From contig CM068587.1 of the NCBI GenBank assembly GCA_035048485.1, forward strand, positions 39,409,501 to 39,473,500: DNA of 64,000 nt. Direction: 5' to 3'. Both the position numbers and the translations under genes were made by a program. Shown piece after piece: positions 1 through 13,020 of this stretch (its first letter is position 1; each line of letters begins with the position of its first letter). The DNA comes from Pteria penguin (lineage: Eukaryota > Mollusca > Bivalvia > Pterioida > Pteriidae). Below the pieces are notes generated by a model. That model did not search any database, had not been told where the DNA came from, and saw only the letters and a program-made list of their open reading frames with translations.

Positions 1-457
1 CAGCCGGTTGAGGTGATATTACGTAATAATTGATCCGCACAGTTGACAGGTGATCGCCCTGGTCGACGTTACCCCAATATATCCTTGATATATTAAAAAT
101 ATGGCAACTTGATTAGGAAGTCAACTATTAAAGATATTCCAAAATTCGTCTTGGGACTGACCATCTGATTGCAACATGACATCACATGACATCACATCAA
201 CATGATTCATCACTTTCGCTGGTGTTTTTATGCGAGATGTACATGTACTGAAAAACATATGTTTTCGAGAGCCAATTACAGGTATGTCGGGGGAATATTG
301 AAATTAGAATTATTTTTTATAAAGTCTTCAATACATAGTTATTTAAATGAAATAAAAAAAAAATTACGTATTTAAAACCTTTTTTCGTGAATCTTAGGTC
401 ACGCGATTGGCGTTTCGTAGTATCTTGACATAACTTGTTCTCTCATTGTTATATATA

Positions 458-611
458 CAGTTTCGGATTTATAGGGGGTCTCCCTTTTGTTTGGCACAAG
501 TATGAGTAAATTTTCAGATTTGGCACCTAAAATGGTGGAGTATTTTGGCTTATATTTGACTTTCACATGTGCCGCCCCCTCCCCCTTTCGGAAATTCTGG
601 ATTCTTCACTG
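458..611 (-). mobile_element. Degraded hAT-like MITE, CAGTGGCGGATCC family
   Basis: Its left end (CAGTTTCGGATTTATAGGGG) and right end (read on the minus strand, CAGTGAAGAATCCAGAATTT) match, in reverse orientation, the two ends of the better copies at 29164 and 41180. Length is 154 bp. No transposase is present. Confidence 0.6.
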
Positions 612-2937
612 AAATAAATACCATGATTAACTAGAGAGGATAAAAACCAAATAATTTAGATTAAAATAAGCTCTTAGTCTGATAATTTTGCTTAAACAAA
701 AAAAAAAAAAATCTTGCTTAAATTTAAATAGCTTATCACCTCTCCCTTTTCCTTTCGCAACTCGCAACTCTAGATTTATCTGCAATTAAAAAGTAAGTCT
801 GAAGTTGGAAACGGGGGGAGGGGGTGTCAATGTAAACCAAATGATGAAATGATGTCTTATTTTTCACAATATATAATTCTAGGTATTTATTACATTGAGA
901 TGTGATTTCTGTACATAATTATATACATGGAAGTCGTTGTGTCAGAGGAAGCTCGTGTAAAATCGTATTATTAATAAGAGAGGATCTACAATATTACAAT
1001 AAAATATATGAAATCGTCAGATGTTTAATTAATGTAAATACTAATAATTATCAATTCGAATATAAAAATCGTTCATGGTTAGTAATACCCACGAGCCCAC
1101 GCCGTGCTTAAAATTTGATATTTTTATATTTAAATTTTGATAAATAAAACTTGTAAATAAAAGCTACGGGGTAATTTTTCACTTATAGGATAATCATAAT
1201 TACTTCTATAGACATTGTTTTGGTTATTTTTTTTTTTTTTTGAGAACTTTATAATGCACGATTGTTTAATATGTATATCGATTTAATCAAATGACTCAAA
1301 ACAATATGGCGGACCGTTGTTTTGGCAGAGAGGGTTTTTTACTTCTGAATGGACTGTAGTCATTTTTAAATATTTCTTATAAAAATGGTATCAAATGAAT
1401 CGGGGGAAACATACTTATCGCATATTATGCGCCGGTAGAAATAAATTAAAAACTGAAAATTGAAGACGTAAAAAAGAAAACTTACGTGTGTCCGTGTTGA
1501 CCATCGTTTTCGCTTCAGCGATCAGCTGTTTACAGATAATGGACGTATTTACCTAAAAAACCTCACTTCATTGCATTAGATACAACCGAGACCCCGGTCA
1601 ACGAGAGTGAACATATCGCTATTAAGCCCACTGATTCTAAGCGCGCCGTCAATCACAAGGCAAAATAAATATATAACTGTACCACCGCGCTAACGTAAAA
1701 TATTTTAATGATTTACCTATTTTCAAATTGCCGTAATTTCTTTATTTCTACTCCAAATGAGATGAAATTTAAGAAGCAAAAAGAATACAAAATGAATATT
1801 CTAATGATATGACTTACATATTAAAAGTATTTCTCTATAAATTATTGATGTGGAAACTGCAAACAACGCATTTTGATCAATTTGCAATGGGCTTCACAAT
1901 CACAGTGTTATTAAGACATTTTTGTTTCATATTTAACAATGAGAATAAGATTATACAATTTCTCTATCAGAAGAACATCACATACGTCAAATGAATCAGG
2001 TAGAACAATGATATAGAAATCAGTGTTTCATTTAATAAATGAACATTTACAGGCCGCGTTTTGTGTTGAAGGATTTATTCATTTCGAAGGAATTAAAACG
2101 ACTTTTTTCATTGAAAAAATCCCCCTTGAAAGAGCTGAAAATGGAACGCCATGCTTGAGGAAATAAAAACTGTTGTTAGTTTTACCAGATTCATTGATAA
2201 TCATGTTAAAACAAATTTAAAATGGCAAAGTGGAATAAGAATTGCGATTAGCTTTTAATTGGCCTTTTCTCCTTTTTTTCTCTCAAAGATAGAACTCTGA
2301 CGTTAGATAGGTTATTTGACTATTACTTTTTGGTCATTTGGATAATGAGTTTGCTCTTCAAATATCTATACAATTCATTTCCACAGTTTAGACCTTGAGA
2401 CATCAGTGTCGAGATGCGCATATGATGCACCCAATTAATACAAGCATATATGTTCCATTATGTATTATTAGTATGGGATCGATACCGCTGCTGGTGGACT
2501 GTTAGCTTCCGAGGGTGTCTTCAACTCACTTCCCAGTACCTCTGTACCGACCTGGAATATATACCTCAAATTTTCTGTGAAAATAAAAAATTGTAAATTA
2601 TTCTAAAATTCATTAGTATAAATAGTATTAACTCATGCATAGCTCTGCCCAGAGATGGATTATTTGGCTTTTCGGTTTGGTCACTTTGATAATGAATTTT
2701 CTTTTTCAAATATATTTATAATTTCGATTTCCACAGTCTGGAGCATCACTGAGGAGACGTAAATTGTCGAAATGCGCATATGGTTCACCAGTGATACAGA
2801 CATATATGTCCTTATATTTAATTGATCCACTGCGTGAAAGATTTTTTTTTGTATGTATAAAAGCTTATGAGGGTGTATTATTTGCTATTTCATGTCAGGT
2901 AATAAGAAAAATATTGTAAAATACTAAATTAACTGGT

Positions 2938-3012
2938 GATTGATGGCAGTGTGCAAACCAGGTGTCCGGGAAAGTAAGCGTCCCTTGTTTGGTATAGCAC
3001 ACCCGCCGTGTA
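2938..3012 (+). repeat. Dispersed repeat fragment (CCGGGAGGAGTAAGCGTCCC family)
   Basis: Contains gtccgggaaagtaagcgtccc followed by cacacccgccgtg, the conserved core of a repeat also present near 16440-16640, 18250-18310 (minus strand), 22000-22215, 26879-26925 and 28030-28275. Family type unknown. Confidence 0.5.
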
Positions 3013-3778
3013 CGGACAAAACTTACAGTAATCTATGTATCTCAGTTTTAACTTAAAATAATTTAGTAAACGCTGAAATAAAATGTCATTGTGTTTGGGC
3101 AATAAAGAAAATTTCCACACCTAAAAAGTTATTTAATATTTGTATAAATGGAACTCTGTGTGTGTGTGTTGTCACGTGATCCATAGATTTGCACGAGATT
3201 ATCTGATGTTAGAGAAGAGGAAGAGACTTCATGTATGCACTTTAAATATTGCAAGTGACTAAAACTTTTTAGGTACGTTTTGATGATATATAGCATTATA
3301 TGATATTATATTTGCAAATAAACAGAGAAATTACGTTTTCACCTTACCGGTGTTACTATAACTTACATACCCGGACATACTACAATGGAAACGAGAAATT
3401 AATGACAGTAAATAAAATTTACAGATCTTCTAGGGCTGGGTAAGACTTTAAATACTTTCCCCTCATGTTTTACAATATTTTCCAAAGGTAACATGCAATG
3501 TGTAATAATTATGGAATTATGTGGTGAAGCATACAGAAATACTGTTGGTATTTAATGATAAAATGTCATATGATAATGAATTCAAGGATAGTATACATTA
3601 GGGTAATATACATTATACAAAAATACCACAGTATCAGAAAAAGTGTACTGAACCTTAGATGCATGGCATTATCTTAGCATACAAGAGGATCAACAGCTTT
3701 AATCGTCTCAAATGTGTTCTTTGTGTTGTAAGGCTTAAAGTCCATTTGTAATGCATATCAATGAACGGTGAAAAATGG

Positions 3779-3786
3779 TATAAATA
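3779..3786 (+). promoter_or_regulatory. TATA box of the secreted glycine-rich gene
   Basis: TATAAATA lies 49 bp upstream of the start codon at 3835. That spacing would put the transcription start near 3810 and give a 5' leader of about 25 nt with no intron. A TATA promoter suits a strongly expressed, tissue-restricted secretory gene. This is inference from motif and spacing. Confidence 0.6.
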
Positions 3787-3834
3787 CAAGGATTTGGAGA
3801 TTGCTGGCCAGGTTACCTCACAACTTCAATCACA

Positions 3835-6800
3835 ATGGTGCAATTTACTACCATCTGCCTTCTTTTGGTATTACCATTAGTCTGTAAGTATACACAGTAT
3901 GCCACGTCTGCCAGTTTTTCATTGATATAGTTTGTCGTATTGTAGAAAGTTATGGAACGAAGTATCTAAAGGACAATGGTATTAATATCTGGTGAATTTC
4001 AGTCTTTATATTGTATCCGAAATGTACTGAATAAATATTAATTCTATTTCTTTGTGATAATCTTTCGTTGTATTTTTTAAGATTTGAATTTGATTATTTT
4101 TCAATTTCTAATAGAAAAAATTAGACAGAGAAAACTTTTCCTTTTTGATACACATTGAAATAGCGCTTTTTCTCAAATTATTATGAGAATAAAGAAAAAA
4201 ACCCCCAAAAATCTTATCTCCTGATGTAGTGGAGAGTCGGTCACACGGAACTGTGTTGGATATATTATTTGACTTCCAAAGTTTGATCCAGTGTGTCGGT
4301 TCGGATTTTTCTGAGGGGAATAATCACCTTTCTCACTATCTTATATAACAGAATATAATTCGATGAAATTTTAGTCTCTCTACGTATATGTTATCAACAT
4401 ATCAAAATCCATCTATCATGAAAATTTATGGTTCAAAATTTGAAGGAGTGTGTAATCTGATAAGCTTATTGTAACATATTGCCAATATATATTGCTTGAG
4501 AAAACAAATATTTCCATACATACTTCATGTTTTATGCATGCATTTCTAATCGGTTTCCATCTTAACATGTTTCAGGCATCGAAGCAGTACCTAAGAAGTA
4601 TCCCGCAAAATACGTAAAATATGGTAAAGGCGGCGGCGGAGGCGGTGGTGGAGCAGTAGGAATTACCAGCGGTGGTGCCTATGGTGCTAAACATGGCTGT
4701 GGTGCACATGCACACTGGGTAGCATCAGCAAGCGCATGTAGATGTGATTTTGGTTGCGCAGGAGACCCTAACATGGGATGTTATTGTACGTATTTGTTCT
4801 AATTTATCAAATAAATGTTAACATATAAGTCAAGTATTCATATAATTTGTCTGTTGCTAATATAATTAATTCTTGTTTTATTGAATATTTATCTATTAGC
4901 ATATATTATGATATATTTGATTTAATTCCACATAGTTATTTTAAAAAAATTCCATCTTTCTATTAAGGTTCTCATCGATAGTCATAACATTGTATTTGAA
5001 AACATTAATATGATCATTGTTGTATCAACATTGATATAACATACTTAAATGATGAAATTTCTTTTTAGTGATAAGTGGAACTGTAAATGCTGTTCACAGA
5101 TTAGGACCATCAACTGCTCAAATCAGAGGATTCAACAACGGTGTGCATGCTGCCATGGATAACTTAGTAGCACAATCAAGTGGACAAATGGTTAGGGAAC
5201 ATGCTGCTGGAAATGCAGGCATGGGTGCCTCACTGGCAAATATTGGAAGTGCCGGTGCACGGTTTGATTCTACCAATGACATCAATTTCCTTAACCGTGC
5301 AATTGCTGCAGGACAAGCTGGTGAGTACTTATGTATATTCGAACTTTTACGATAGAGAGATAAATGATTTATTAGGAGAATGTTGGTATCGTATAAGATG
5401 ATATGCGACTTGTCAATTGATGTTTCTCTTTTCTTTTTTAATAATAAATTCAAAAAATTAACGAACGATGATGTTTTATATTTTATATGCTCACCGACAG
5501 TATATTTTGATAAGGAAAACAAACATGAAATTCGATAATTATTATTTGGATAATGATTTTTTAATAAAATGTGAAGGAAGAAAAACCACAGATGAAATAG
5601 AAATAATAGTAATTCTAAATGAAAACCATTACATAAGTGACGCATGGGTTACACTATTATTTCCAAACGCAATTACCTTCTTTCTATTTCATCAGTAATC
5701 AAACTAATTTTGTATTGTGCTTATGCTTATAAATGGATATCATCTTCCTAACGTATAATATCAACATTTATATACCATAGTGATAATTAACATTTGTATG
5801 GATAAATATTGTAGAGAAGAAGAAAAAACATTCAATGAATATATTACTTTTAATGGGAACCATCGAATGACTGAGAGATATACTAAAAAGTCTGTCATCA
5901 AATGCAAAAGGAAATCGTGTTTTGAATGAAGTCAATGTAGTGGGGAATTTCAAATTCAAATTGCTCGTAAAGGAATTTGGAACACAGTATACAAAAACAA
6001 ATCAATCTGAATATTTTCTTTAACATGAAGGTAGTATGTTTTATCAATATTAGGAATAAAATAAAGTCATTCTTTCGATTTAATTAAAATTACTCGTATA
6101 TATCATTGTAATGTATGAGTGTAATATATACATGTTAAATTGTTCTATTTAGCTGCTAATCAATATCGCGGAGGATTTGGAGGTTTGTTGACCAGGGTGG
6201 GAGCTCTTGGAACATCTGGCAGAAGCTCTGCTGTCGCATCAGGTGCTGCTGGAGGTGCTAGTGCCAGTGCCGGTGGTGGTGCAAGTAGTGCCATAGTAGG
6301 AAGTGGTGTAGGAGGAAGTGCAGGAATAGGTATCGGAGGAGGTGTTGGAGGTGGTATTTTGATCGGAGGAGGTGGAGGTAACTATAAACTGCCAAGTTTA
6401 ATACCGATTTATAAATATCCATCGTTCTGTCATCGAATACGATTACATAAAAAGTAAAAACAAAAAGTTCAAAATTAGTATGTTGCTAACTATTTCTAAC
6501 CCCGAACTTCGAAATCCGACCATAAAGTACAGATAAATCTATACGGACAAATTGCCCGAACCATGCGGCTCTGTTACAAAGTTTATAACATAGGCAAGTA
6601 AAAGTGGATAAAAGAAACCAAAATAAAAAAAAAAACAATAACAATAAATAAATAAAATCACAAGTGAAATTATTATTTTTGTGGTTGCGGATGTAAATTT
6701 CATCCACTTATTTTGAATTTAAATCATAACACTGCAGGACGATGTGGTATCCTTGCTTCACTAAGTGGAAGTGTCTGTGTTTGTAATCCCGGATGTTGGG

Positions 6801-7872
6801 GAAATCCATACGTAAGATGCTGTAAGTAGAAAATAAAACTCAATAATGTCTTTTGAGGGCTTTTCTTTTCACATAATATTATGTGTATTTCTTATTTCCA
6901 TTAGAAAATGTATATGTTTAAGAACGAATTGTGAGAAAAATTATTTATAGACAAAATGATATATCTGAGAACTTTTAGTTGCCTTTTCGTGCGGCTTTCA
7001 ATTTTATTTTTCTGAAATGTTTTGCTCTCAAACATCATATATACAGTGTCATGGTATACATATAAAGCAAAAATAATGTAAATTATTATTACTTCATTTT
7101 CTTTGTGTCTATATAATCTTTATCGCTTTCGACAGATGATCACTGCGGAAACTATGCTAAGAGAGTCGGAAATGCCTGTGTATGCAATAGCGGATACTAT
7201 GGCAATGCCTACAGCGGATGTCGTACGTAGAAATATATAATTAAAAGATTAAACCTAGTTTCTAGAACATTGGTTTGCAATTTATCTTTTTAAAGTCACT
7301 TTTCTTACATTTGTTTTAATTGGCTGGTACAAATGGATTCAGGTTCCCGTTTCACTAACGAATTTACAACAAATTTCAAATCTAAGGCTCTAAAGAAAGA
7401 ATATTCCTTTGAAAAGATTCAGTGTTCATAAAATACGATAAAAACAAGACATATCTTTACAAATCAGTCGTTTCGTCAAATAGCTTCATTCTGTATCTTT
7501 AAATATGTACGATTTTTAATAAGTCCTTTAGTTAAATTTATCGCTGAGTAATATGAAATTCTGAAATCGAAGCCAGAAAACTTAAAGTGAAAAAGAGTAT
7601 GACTATTGGTATTATATGTTATAGTCAAATCAAACTAAGAATGTGAAACTGCTTCACCTTTAACAGTTTGATTTTAATACGATTTAACATTTTGAAAGTA
7701 ATTGTATTAAAAGTAATGTAAATTTTATTGCGATATTCATCACTTCTATATTTATACCATTACAGTTAACAATGTTAAGAAAATTGAATAATACTCTATG
7801 TATGTGTGTATAAAAGTTCTCTAACTGAATGTTTTTACAGATTTGGGCAAAGTAGGAAAAGGAGGCTATTAA
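3835..7872 (+). CDS. Secreted glycine-rich protein with three short cysteine (EGF-like) modules, seven exons
   Basis: Spliced from 3835-3883, 4576-4785, 5069-5320, 6153-6377, 6738-6821, 7136-7222 and 7841-7872, this encodes 312 aa. Every intron is GT-AG and phase 1, and no stop interrupts the frame. Residues 1 to about 19 form a signal peptide (MVQFTTICLLLVLPLVC). Residues 17-86 hold a Lys/Tyr stretch, a run of seven glycines and a first cysteine module (CG..CRC..GC.GDPN..C). Residues 87-170 are Ala/Gly/Asn-rich without cysteine. Residues 171-245 are a Gly/Ala/Ser low-complexity block. Residues 246-302 are two further modules, one per exon (CG..CVCN.GC/YWG/YGN..C). The end is a basic, Gly-rich tail (GKVGKGGY). 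The modules resemble shortened EGF-like domains. The make-up suggests an extracellular matrix protein such as a shell or byssus component, but I do not recognise the family. The start is fixed by the signal peptide and the TATA box upstream. Confidence 0.85.
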
Positions 7873-8173
7873 ACACACCTTAGGTAACAATAGACATATA
7901 CGATGATTCTGTGTCTTAGAAATATATACGTATTCACCAATTACGATAATGTACTCATATTTCTTCTTTTTGATAGATTAACAAGGGCGAAATTTATTAT
8001 TTTAATAATGAAAAAACACATACAATCATACATATATTTATTAATAAAAATACACATATGTGTGTATGGTGTATGTCAGATGTATTTCTTTGAAGATGAA
8101 CTCGAATATTATTATTATATATTACAGACGACTACAGATTGATGACGCGAATTAAACAAAATGTCATTGAACC

Positions 8174-8179
8174 AATAAA
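8174..8179 (+). terminator. Poly(A) signal of the secreted gene
   Basis: AATAAA lies about 300 nt after the stop codon, followed by a GT-rich stretch (tgtgtgagtttgttcttc). The same hexamer and downstream region are conserved in the duplicate copy at 11935-11940, which supports function in the ancestral gene. Confidence 0.6.
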
Positions 8180-8517
8180 TTATATACGAGTGCCATGTGT
8201 GAGTTTGTTCTTCATTTACATTATACATTACTGAAATGTACACCTACAAATTTTTAGCTGTACGCTTACAGTGTCAAAACTTTGTAAACTATTTACAAAC
8301 CGAGACAGAAATTATTGAAGTGTTAAGAAATTGTATTCAAATGCAATTAATAAAATTTGCCTAAGAGAAAACACAGTATTGGACTTTATACAAAATAGAC
8401 CATGTATAAATATTATATTTTGCAAGGGAACATATCACAGCGGTACTGGTGATCCGTAGGAAAAAATGCTAATCTCTTGGTAGAAGTGAACGTTCAGACA
8501 TGTTTCACTGTAGAAGA

Positions 8518-9015
8518 AACATCCAACTCAGTAATATGACATCTGACACGGATATATAACACCAAGTTCAGCTACATGACATGTGTTTAAGCTGTATGAC
8601 ATCTGATTCAGTTATACAACATCTGACTTAGCTATATGACATCTGACTCAGCTATATGACACCTGACTGAGCTATATGACATCTGACTCAGCTATACGAC
8701 ATCTCCTTAGCTATATGACATCTGACTCAGCTATACGATATCTGACTTATCTATATGATATCTGACACAGCTATACGAAATCTGACTTAGCTATATGACA
8801 TCTGACTCAGCTATACGACATCTGACTTAGCTATATGACATCTGTTTAAACTGTATGGCATCTGACTGAGCTATATGACACCTGACTGAGCTATATGACA
8901 TCTGCCTGAACTATATGACATCTAAATCAGCTACATAACATCTGACTTAGCTGTATGCCATCTGACTGAGCTATATAACATATGACAGCTATATGCCATC
9001 TGATGTAGCTAGATG
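8518..9015 (+). repeat. 20-bp minisatellite, unit AGCTATATGACATCTGACTC
   Basis: About two dozen diverged head-to-tail copies of the 20-mer, with single-base changes (CTTAG for CTCAG, ATACGAC for ATATGAC) and a few deletions. The array starts about 340 bp beyond the poly(A) signal of the secreted gene. A homologous array lies at 12136-12600. Confidence 0.9.
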
Positions 9016-9483
9016 ACAAAATTTGTCACAGACATGCTTCATTGTAAAAGGAACATCTGACTCAACTATATGAGAAAATTCGCCACAGATATGCAAAGCA
9101 AACGAGAATAAAACATAGAAAAAACATCTCAAAAATATACCATTGTATTACCATTAAGGTACTGACTAATGACGGTCATTTGAACTGACAATTTTAACCC
9201 TGTCGATGATGTGGTTAATTACTATATAGAAACGTAGTTCAAAGAGTCATTTACCAATTACCAGACTTTACATGAGAGAGTCATTACTTTCGTTTTCTAA
9301 TAATGTATATAAACATACATAATGTGAAATAGAATATTTGACGTTTTAGCACATACATAACACTGATCTCTTTTAATTAGTGGTCAATATAAATAACTCT
9401 TATTATCTTGAAAATCAATCACAAACCATCATAAACGTTGACTGATGTTTTTATCTATTGTATGCACGTCACGTAGCGAATAC

Positions 9484-9491
9484 TATAAAAG
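9484..9491 (+). promoter_or_regulatory. Possible orphan TATA element in duplicated flank
   Basis: TATAAAAG sits within a stretch (about 9440-9520) that is repeated at 12980-13060, where TATAAAAG is also kept. It resembles the promoter spacing of the secreted gene at 3779, but no following first exon can be seen. It may be the remains of a paralogue's promoter. Confidence 0.25.
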
Positions 9492-9499
9492 AATGATGA

Positions 9500-10860
9500 C
9501 TTCTGGAATGAAGACACAACAATTCTGTGTTCCTTACTGAAGAATACCCAAGTGATCGCATTTAATCTATCCTATATTAAGTTAAGTCAACATCAGGACG
9601 CATTCAAAATACTGGTTCCAGATTTTATACAGGTCATAATCAATTTGTACAGCTACTCTGAACCGATTGCTTTATCTGAAAGCATTATCTTAGCCTAGAT
9701 ATCGTAATACAGGTGAAATAATCCTGATCTGGTGTAAACAATAAAATAAAATTAACATTATAGGCATTTATCAGGTATGAAAAAGCAATTTGTGCCAGAT
9801 CTGGAATATATGTGGTATTGGTTATCATTAACCTTGAGTGTAATAAAATATTTGACAATAGTTAGGTGTTATATTTTTTGGTGTGCTCAATTCTAAAACA
9901 GATACTCTTTCGTGTAATAAAAAATACTCGTTACATTATTACTTTTGCTCAAACATCACCAAGCTCTGATACTCATAGACAAATACCACCATTTTGTTGG
10001 TGAGTCAAATAATCATAAAATTCTGTGTTCTGCAATGCAGAGAATATTGTTTATAACAATATCCACGGAGTTGTGTTTTCACTTGTGGCAAATTTGATGA
10101 CAGTTCGGAGATATTATTCGGGTCTAGAAGTTTTATCAATGATATTAGCATTGTTGTTGTGATACTTTTTATTTTTTATTTGTTACATTCTCGTCTTCGT
10201 TGACCGTCAGAACGATCATAAATATTTAAAAGTTGTAGTACAAATACAATATTTAAAAAGAGAAATTGAAATTAAAGAGAAAATATAAGATTAGAAAGAA
10301 AAAGTTAAATTATGTCTTGCTTTCTAAGAACACTTATATCTTACTTAAATTAGAAATCATCAAATCAGGCAAATACCATAAAAATGTGGAAATTAACATC
10401 TTAATAATCTACATGAAAACGGTCGTCGTAAATAGACAGGCTGAGCAAACAAGAGGTAGGACGACACCAAAAGTTTAGATTGTATGCAAAAATATAAGAT
10501 GTTAAATACGATGTTCAAAATGGTTAAAATAGGTCTCAATCCAAAATATCATTGTAAGTCCTAACAATGAAATATTATATTGTATGAAAAAAGTCTCGTA
10601 TCGACCATACACGTTTTCTGTGACGTTGTTATTCTATTACTTACATATTCTTGGTTGAGCTCTTTATCTGAAAGCCGCTTTCCCTCGGAACAAAGTCAAA
10701 GCAATTTGAAGTAAGATATGAAAATCCATATGCAGGTAACACTGGGATACTCCTTATCATAATGGGAAAGTTTGTAAGGCTGAAAAAATGAATTCGTCAT
10801 ATTTGTCAAGGAGTGAGACTTGCAAATTGTGATCAATGTCACAAGGAATATTAAAAAACA
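9500..10860. other. Non-coding spacer between the gene and its duplicate
   Basis: No supported gene. The part from about 9985 to 10150 is similar to 13320-13520 (shared words include gtgagtcaaata, atatccacgg and atattattcgggtc), so it belongs to the duplicated block. A 70-aa Lys-rich frame at 10266-10478 has no coding hallmarks. Confidence 0.6.
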
Positions 10861-10879
10861 TCTTCATCCCATTTGACAG

Positions 10880-11626
10880 ATGATCACTGCGGAAGCTATG
10901 CTAAAAGCGTCGGAAATGTCTGTGTATGCAATAGTGGATACCATGGCAATGCCTACAACGGATGTCGTACGTAAAAATTTATAAGTAAAAGATTAGGTTC
11001 AGTTTCAGGAACGTTTGTTCGCAATTTATGTTTATTTATGTTTTAATGTCACTTTTCGTACATTTGTTTGAATTGTTGGTTGGTAATGATAGAATCAAGT
11101 TTCCGTTTTACTAGAAAACAACCCAATTTTTTAAGCTCTGAATAGAGAATTTTCCCCTGCAGATGCAGTGATCACGAAATACAATAAAAAATAAACAAAT
11201 CACTAAAATCAGACGTTTCTTCAAATATCCTCATTTCTTTACGATTTACCATAGGTTCTGTAGTAAAATTGATTGCTGAGTAATATGAAATTCTGAATTC
11301 GAAGCTAGAATATTTGAACTCTGTTAAATAAAAAGGTAAGGTTATTGGTATCATATGTTGTAGTCAAAATCAAATCAAACTAAGTATGTCATAATGCTCC
11401 CCTTTTAGCGGTTTGGTTTTAATACGATTTTAATATTTTCATACTTATTTTACCGTGATATTCACCAACATATATATACATTTATATATATTACATTATA
11501 GGACAAAAACTGTTAAGGAAATAAGATAAAGAGAATTGCATAATATACTATGCGTTTCTATATACTACTTCACTAACTGAATGTATTTTACGGACTTGGG
11601 CAAAAGTGGAAAAAGGAGGTTATTAA
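10880..11626 (+). pseudogene. Truncated duplicate of the secreted gene: last cysteine-module exon plus broken terminal exon
   Basis: Positions 10880-10966 are an 87-nt copy of exon 6 (7136-7222) with intact acceptor, donor and frame, encoding DHCGSYAKSVGNVCVCNSG and so on with all cysteines kept. The following intron is colinear with the original. The copy of the terminal exon begins near 11595, but its acceptor AG has become GG (ttttacgg), and extra A residues shift the frame, so the GKGGY tail and stop are lost. No copies of exons 1-5 are found upstream. The poly(A) signal at 11935 and the minisatellite beyond it are kept. I read it as a decaying 3' duplicate, not a working gene. Confidence 0.8.
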
Positions 11627-12135
11627 ACACACTTAAGGTATCAATAGACGTGTGTGATCAGTTTGTGTCAAATAAATATATACAAGCACGTATTCGCCAA
11701 TTGGAACACAAATTACGATGAAGTACTCTGGTCCCTTCCTTTTGATAGATATACGAAGGAGGAATTAATTATTGTGATACTGAATATATACATATAATCG
11801 TACATAGACGTATGGACAAAAGTACACATATGGTGTATGTCAGATGTATTTCTTTGAAGATTAACTCGAACATTATCTTAAATTACAGAAGACTAAAGAA
11901 TGATGACGCGAATTTAACAAAATGTCATTGAACCAATAAATTATATACGAGTGCCATGTGTGGTTTTGTTCTTCATTTACATTATACATTACTGAAATGT
12001 ACACCTACAGAGTCAAGACTGTGTAAACTATTTATTCAAGTATAAAATCCACGTCAGGAAAGACGCAGAATTGGACTTTGTACAAAAGTGACCATGCTTT
12101 AGAATTTTGCAGAGAAAATATAGCAAAGTGGAACT

Positions 12136-12600
12136 GGTGATCTGACTCAGTTATATGACATCTGACTCAGCAGTATGATATTTAACTCAGCTATATGACA
12201 TCTGACTCAGCTATATGACATCTGACTCAGCTATATGACATCTGACACAGCTATGTGACATCTAAATCAGCTATGTAACATTATATAACATCTTATTATG
12301 CTATATAGCATCTTACTCAGCTATGTAACATCTGATCAGCTACATAGCATCTGAATCAGTTATATGACATCTGTCTCAGCAATATGATATTTTACTCAGC
12401 TATATGACATCTGACTCAGCTATATGACATCTGACTCAGCTATATGACATCTGAATCAGCTATATAACATTATATAACATCTAATTAGCTATATAGCATC
12501 TTAATCAACTATGTAACATCTGACCCAGCTGTATAGCATCTGAATCAGTTATATGACATCTGACTTGGCTATATGACATCTAACTCAGCTATTTGATAAA
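12136..12600 (+). repeat. Second copy of the 20-bp minisatellite
   Basis: Same unit (CAGCTATATGACATCTGACT) as at 8518-9015 and in the same position after the poly(A) signal of the pseudogene copy. It contains runs of identical units near 12195-12240 and 12400-12450, interrupted by variants with TATAACATTATATAACATC. It was therefore carried by the segmental duplication and then expanded or homogenised separately. Confidence 0.9.
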
Positions 12601-13020
12601 ATTTACTCCAGAAGAAAAATCTGACTCAACTACATGAGAAAATGCGCCATAGACATGCAGAGCAAATGTAAATAAAGCATATAAAAAGATATTCATAAAT
12701 ATTTAATTGTTATGCATATACGGAAGCTAATTAGGGCAGTCAATTGAACTCAGTCGGTAGTGCATGTTGTTTCTCAATAGAAAAGTAATAGAAAGAGTCA
12801 TATACCAGAGCTTCACATGAAGGATTTCTTTCGTTTTCTAATAGTTTATATAAAATTACATCACGTAATAGGAAATATTTGACGTTGAGAGCTTAGAGGT
12901 GATATTCATTAAATTTTAACCAGCGGTCAATATCCATGACAATTGTTATCTGAAAATCAATCACAAACCATCATAAACGCTGATTGATGTTTTTATTCAT
13001 GGTATGCACGTAATGAATAC

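Larger units (their letters stand above)
1..3770. other. Intergenic region upstream of the secreted gene
   Basis: AT-rich sequence with no supported coding exon. The short frames here lack codon bias and conserved motifs. It holds the degraded MITE at 458-611 and a fragment of a dispersed repeat at about 2938-3012. Confidence 0.6.

Noticed and set aside
5118..5645. 175-aa minus-strand open frame
   Set aside because: It overlaps exon 3 and intron 3 of the plus-strand secreted gene; the C-terminal half is simply the antisense of that exon.
8518..9015. Possible CRISPR-like array
   Set aside because: The units are contiguous with no unique spacers, in a eukaryotic genome; it is a minisatellite. 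The same applies to 12136, 25553 and 63662.
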